A stretch of DNA of 64,000 nucleotides from Halomonas piscis (GTDB taxonomy: Bacteria > Pseudomonadota > Gammaproteobacteria > Pseudomonadales > Halomonadaceae). The stretch is taken from positions 2,976,001 through 3,040,000 of the forward strand of contig NZ_CP119391.1 of assembly GCF_031886125.1 (NCBI RefSeq). The letters run 5' to 3'. Positions within the stretch are counted from its first letter, which is position 1. The number at the start of each line of letters is the position of its first letter. The notes beneath the pieces were generated by a model. The model worked only from the letters and a program-made list of their open reading frames with translations. It was not told where the DNA came from and ran no database searches. A program made the translations under genes and the position numbers. Below are positions 63,495-64,000 of this stretch, piece after piece.

Positions 63495-64000
63495 CTAGAA
63501 CGGAATCTCGTCGTCGAAGTCGTCGAAGCTATCGGGGTTGGGGGCGCCGTAGCTGCCGCCCTGCTGCCCCTGCTGGGGCGGGTTTTGCGGGGCCGGCTGC
63601 TGTTGCTGTCCCGGATAGCCCTGCTGCTGGGGCTGCTGCGGCTGCTGCGGCTGGGGAGCAGGCTGCTGATAAGGCTGCTGCCCGCCCGGATAGCCACCCT
63701 GCTGGCCACCGCCGCGGGAGTCGAGCATCTGCATGTCGTTGCACACCACTTCGGTCGAGTAGCGGTCCTGGCCGTTCTGATCCTGCCATTTGCGCGTTTG
63801 CAGCCGCCCTTCGATGTAGACCTTGGAGCCCTTGCGCAGATACTGCTGGGCGATCTCCGCGGTCTTGCTGAACAGCACGACGCGGTGCCACTCGGTACGC
63901 TCCTGGCGCTGGCCGCTCTGGCGGTCCATCCACGTATCCGTGGTCGCCAGGTTGAGGTTGGCCACGGCCGTGCCCGAGGGCGCAAAACGCACCTCGGGAT
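63495..64000 (-). CDS. ssb: Single-stranded DNA-binding protein, N-terminus beyond the window
   Basis: The frame is open through base 64000; [19 protein letters not shown] is the normal early sequence, so the first ~20 residues lie outside (the GTG near 63992 is internal). The OB fold has [46 protein letters not shown] and [13 protein letters not shown] Gln/Pro/Gly-rich linker (~60 residues) and the acidic tip DDFDDEIPF that binds repair proteins follow. It coats single-stranded DNA in replication, recombination and repair. Confidence 0.95.
   Translation of the reverse strand, partial: PEVRFAPSGTAVANLNLATTDTWMDRQSGQRQERTEWHRVVLFSKTAEIAQQYLRKGSKVYIEGRLQTRKWQDQNGQDRYSTEVVCNDMQMLDSRGGGQQGGYPGGQQPYQQPAPQPQQPQQPQQQGYPGQQQQPAPQNPPQQGQQGGSYGAPNPDSFDDFDDEIPF

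Overview
The window is GC-rich chromosomal DNA from a gammaproteobacterium, most likely a halophilic or marine member of the Halomonadaceae (Halomonas and relatives). This assignment is inferred from codon and GC style and from gene content: TMAO respiration, an orphan betaine-type binding protein, an NhaC antiporter, and an NCS2/Gcl purine-glyoxylate cluster. No rRNA or tRNA gene was recognised. The right edge cuts ssb and the left edge cuts a heme-b subunit gene.

Layout. 1-3.6 kb: tail of a molybdoenzyme-type operon (EB_dh heme-b subunit, Nbp35/Mrp-like Fe-S NTPase, ~14-repeat beta-propeller). 3.7-6.0 kb: flavodoxin-like reductase and NhaC antiporter. 6.05-7.74 kb: two IS5-family elements abutting on one shared TA. 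7.9-13.0 kb: TMAO reductase operon (TorC-like chimeric cytochrome, TorD, TorA) behind an FNR/Anr-type box. 13.1-22.2 kb: catecholate-type TonB receptor, GntP permease, orphan OpuAC-type binding protein, ferritin-like protein, SIMPL, ExoD and TerB proteins, and a YadGH-like ABC exporter with an IS481 element just upstream. 23.5-26.3 kb: OPT transporter with a small membrane partner, then DUF3465. 26.4-31.6 kb: divergent molybdenum-cofactor genes (moeA-moaB on one side, mobA-moeA-moaA on the other). These fit the molybdoenzymes in the window.

31.6-35.7 kb: PAS-GGDEF-EAL protein whose upstream region is occupied by a nested IS701/IS5 pair. 35.8-42 kb: small Fur-box gene, TspO, a two-domain CbiX protein, an EamA permease, a tandem glycine riboswitch in front of a DadA-like oxidoreductase, and a HglS/YdcJ dioxygenase. 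42.1-48.1 kb: cydDC-cydAB (bd-type oxidase and its ABC assembly exporter). 48.2-49.6 kb: IS110/IS1111-type element with subterminal inverted repeats and a long 3' noncoding part.

49.8-61.9 kb: a purine/glyoxylate salvage region. It holds an exported hydroxyisourate hydrolase, a Tsx-like channel (frameshifted at its 3' end), two GntR-FCD regulators, gcl-hyi-glxR-pyk, and an NCS2 purine permease. Near-identical TTGTATACAA palindromes recur upstream of these transcription units and suggest one regulon: purine or nucleoside uptake, urate breakdown, glyoxylate to tartronate semialdehyde and glycerate, then PEP to pyruvate. 62.1-64 kb: META-domain lipoprotein, SDR dehydrogenase, ssb.

The strongest candidates for new biology are the TorC-like protein whose NapC module is replaced by a diheme cytochrome module, the NTPase/propeller pair behind a heme-b subunit, the TTGTATACAA regulon, and the riboswitch-controlled oxidoreductase.
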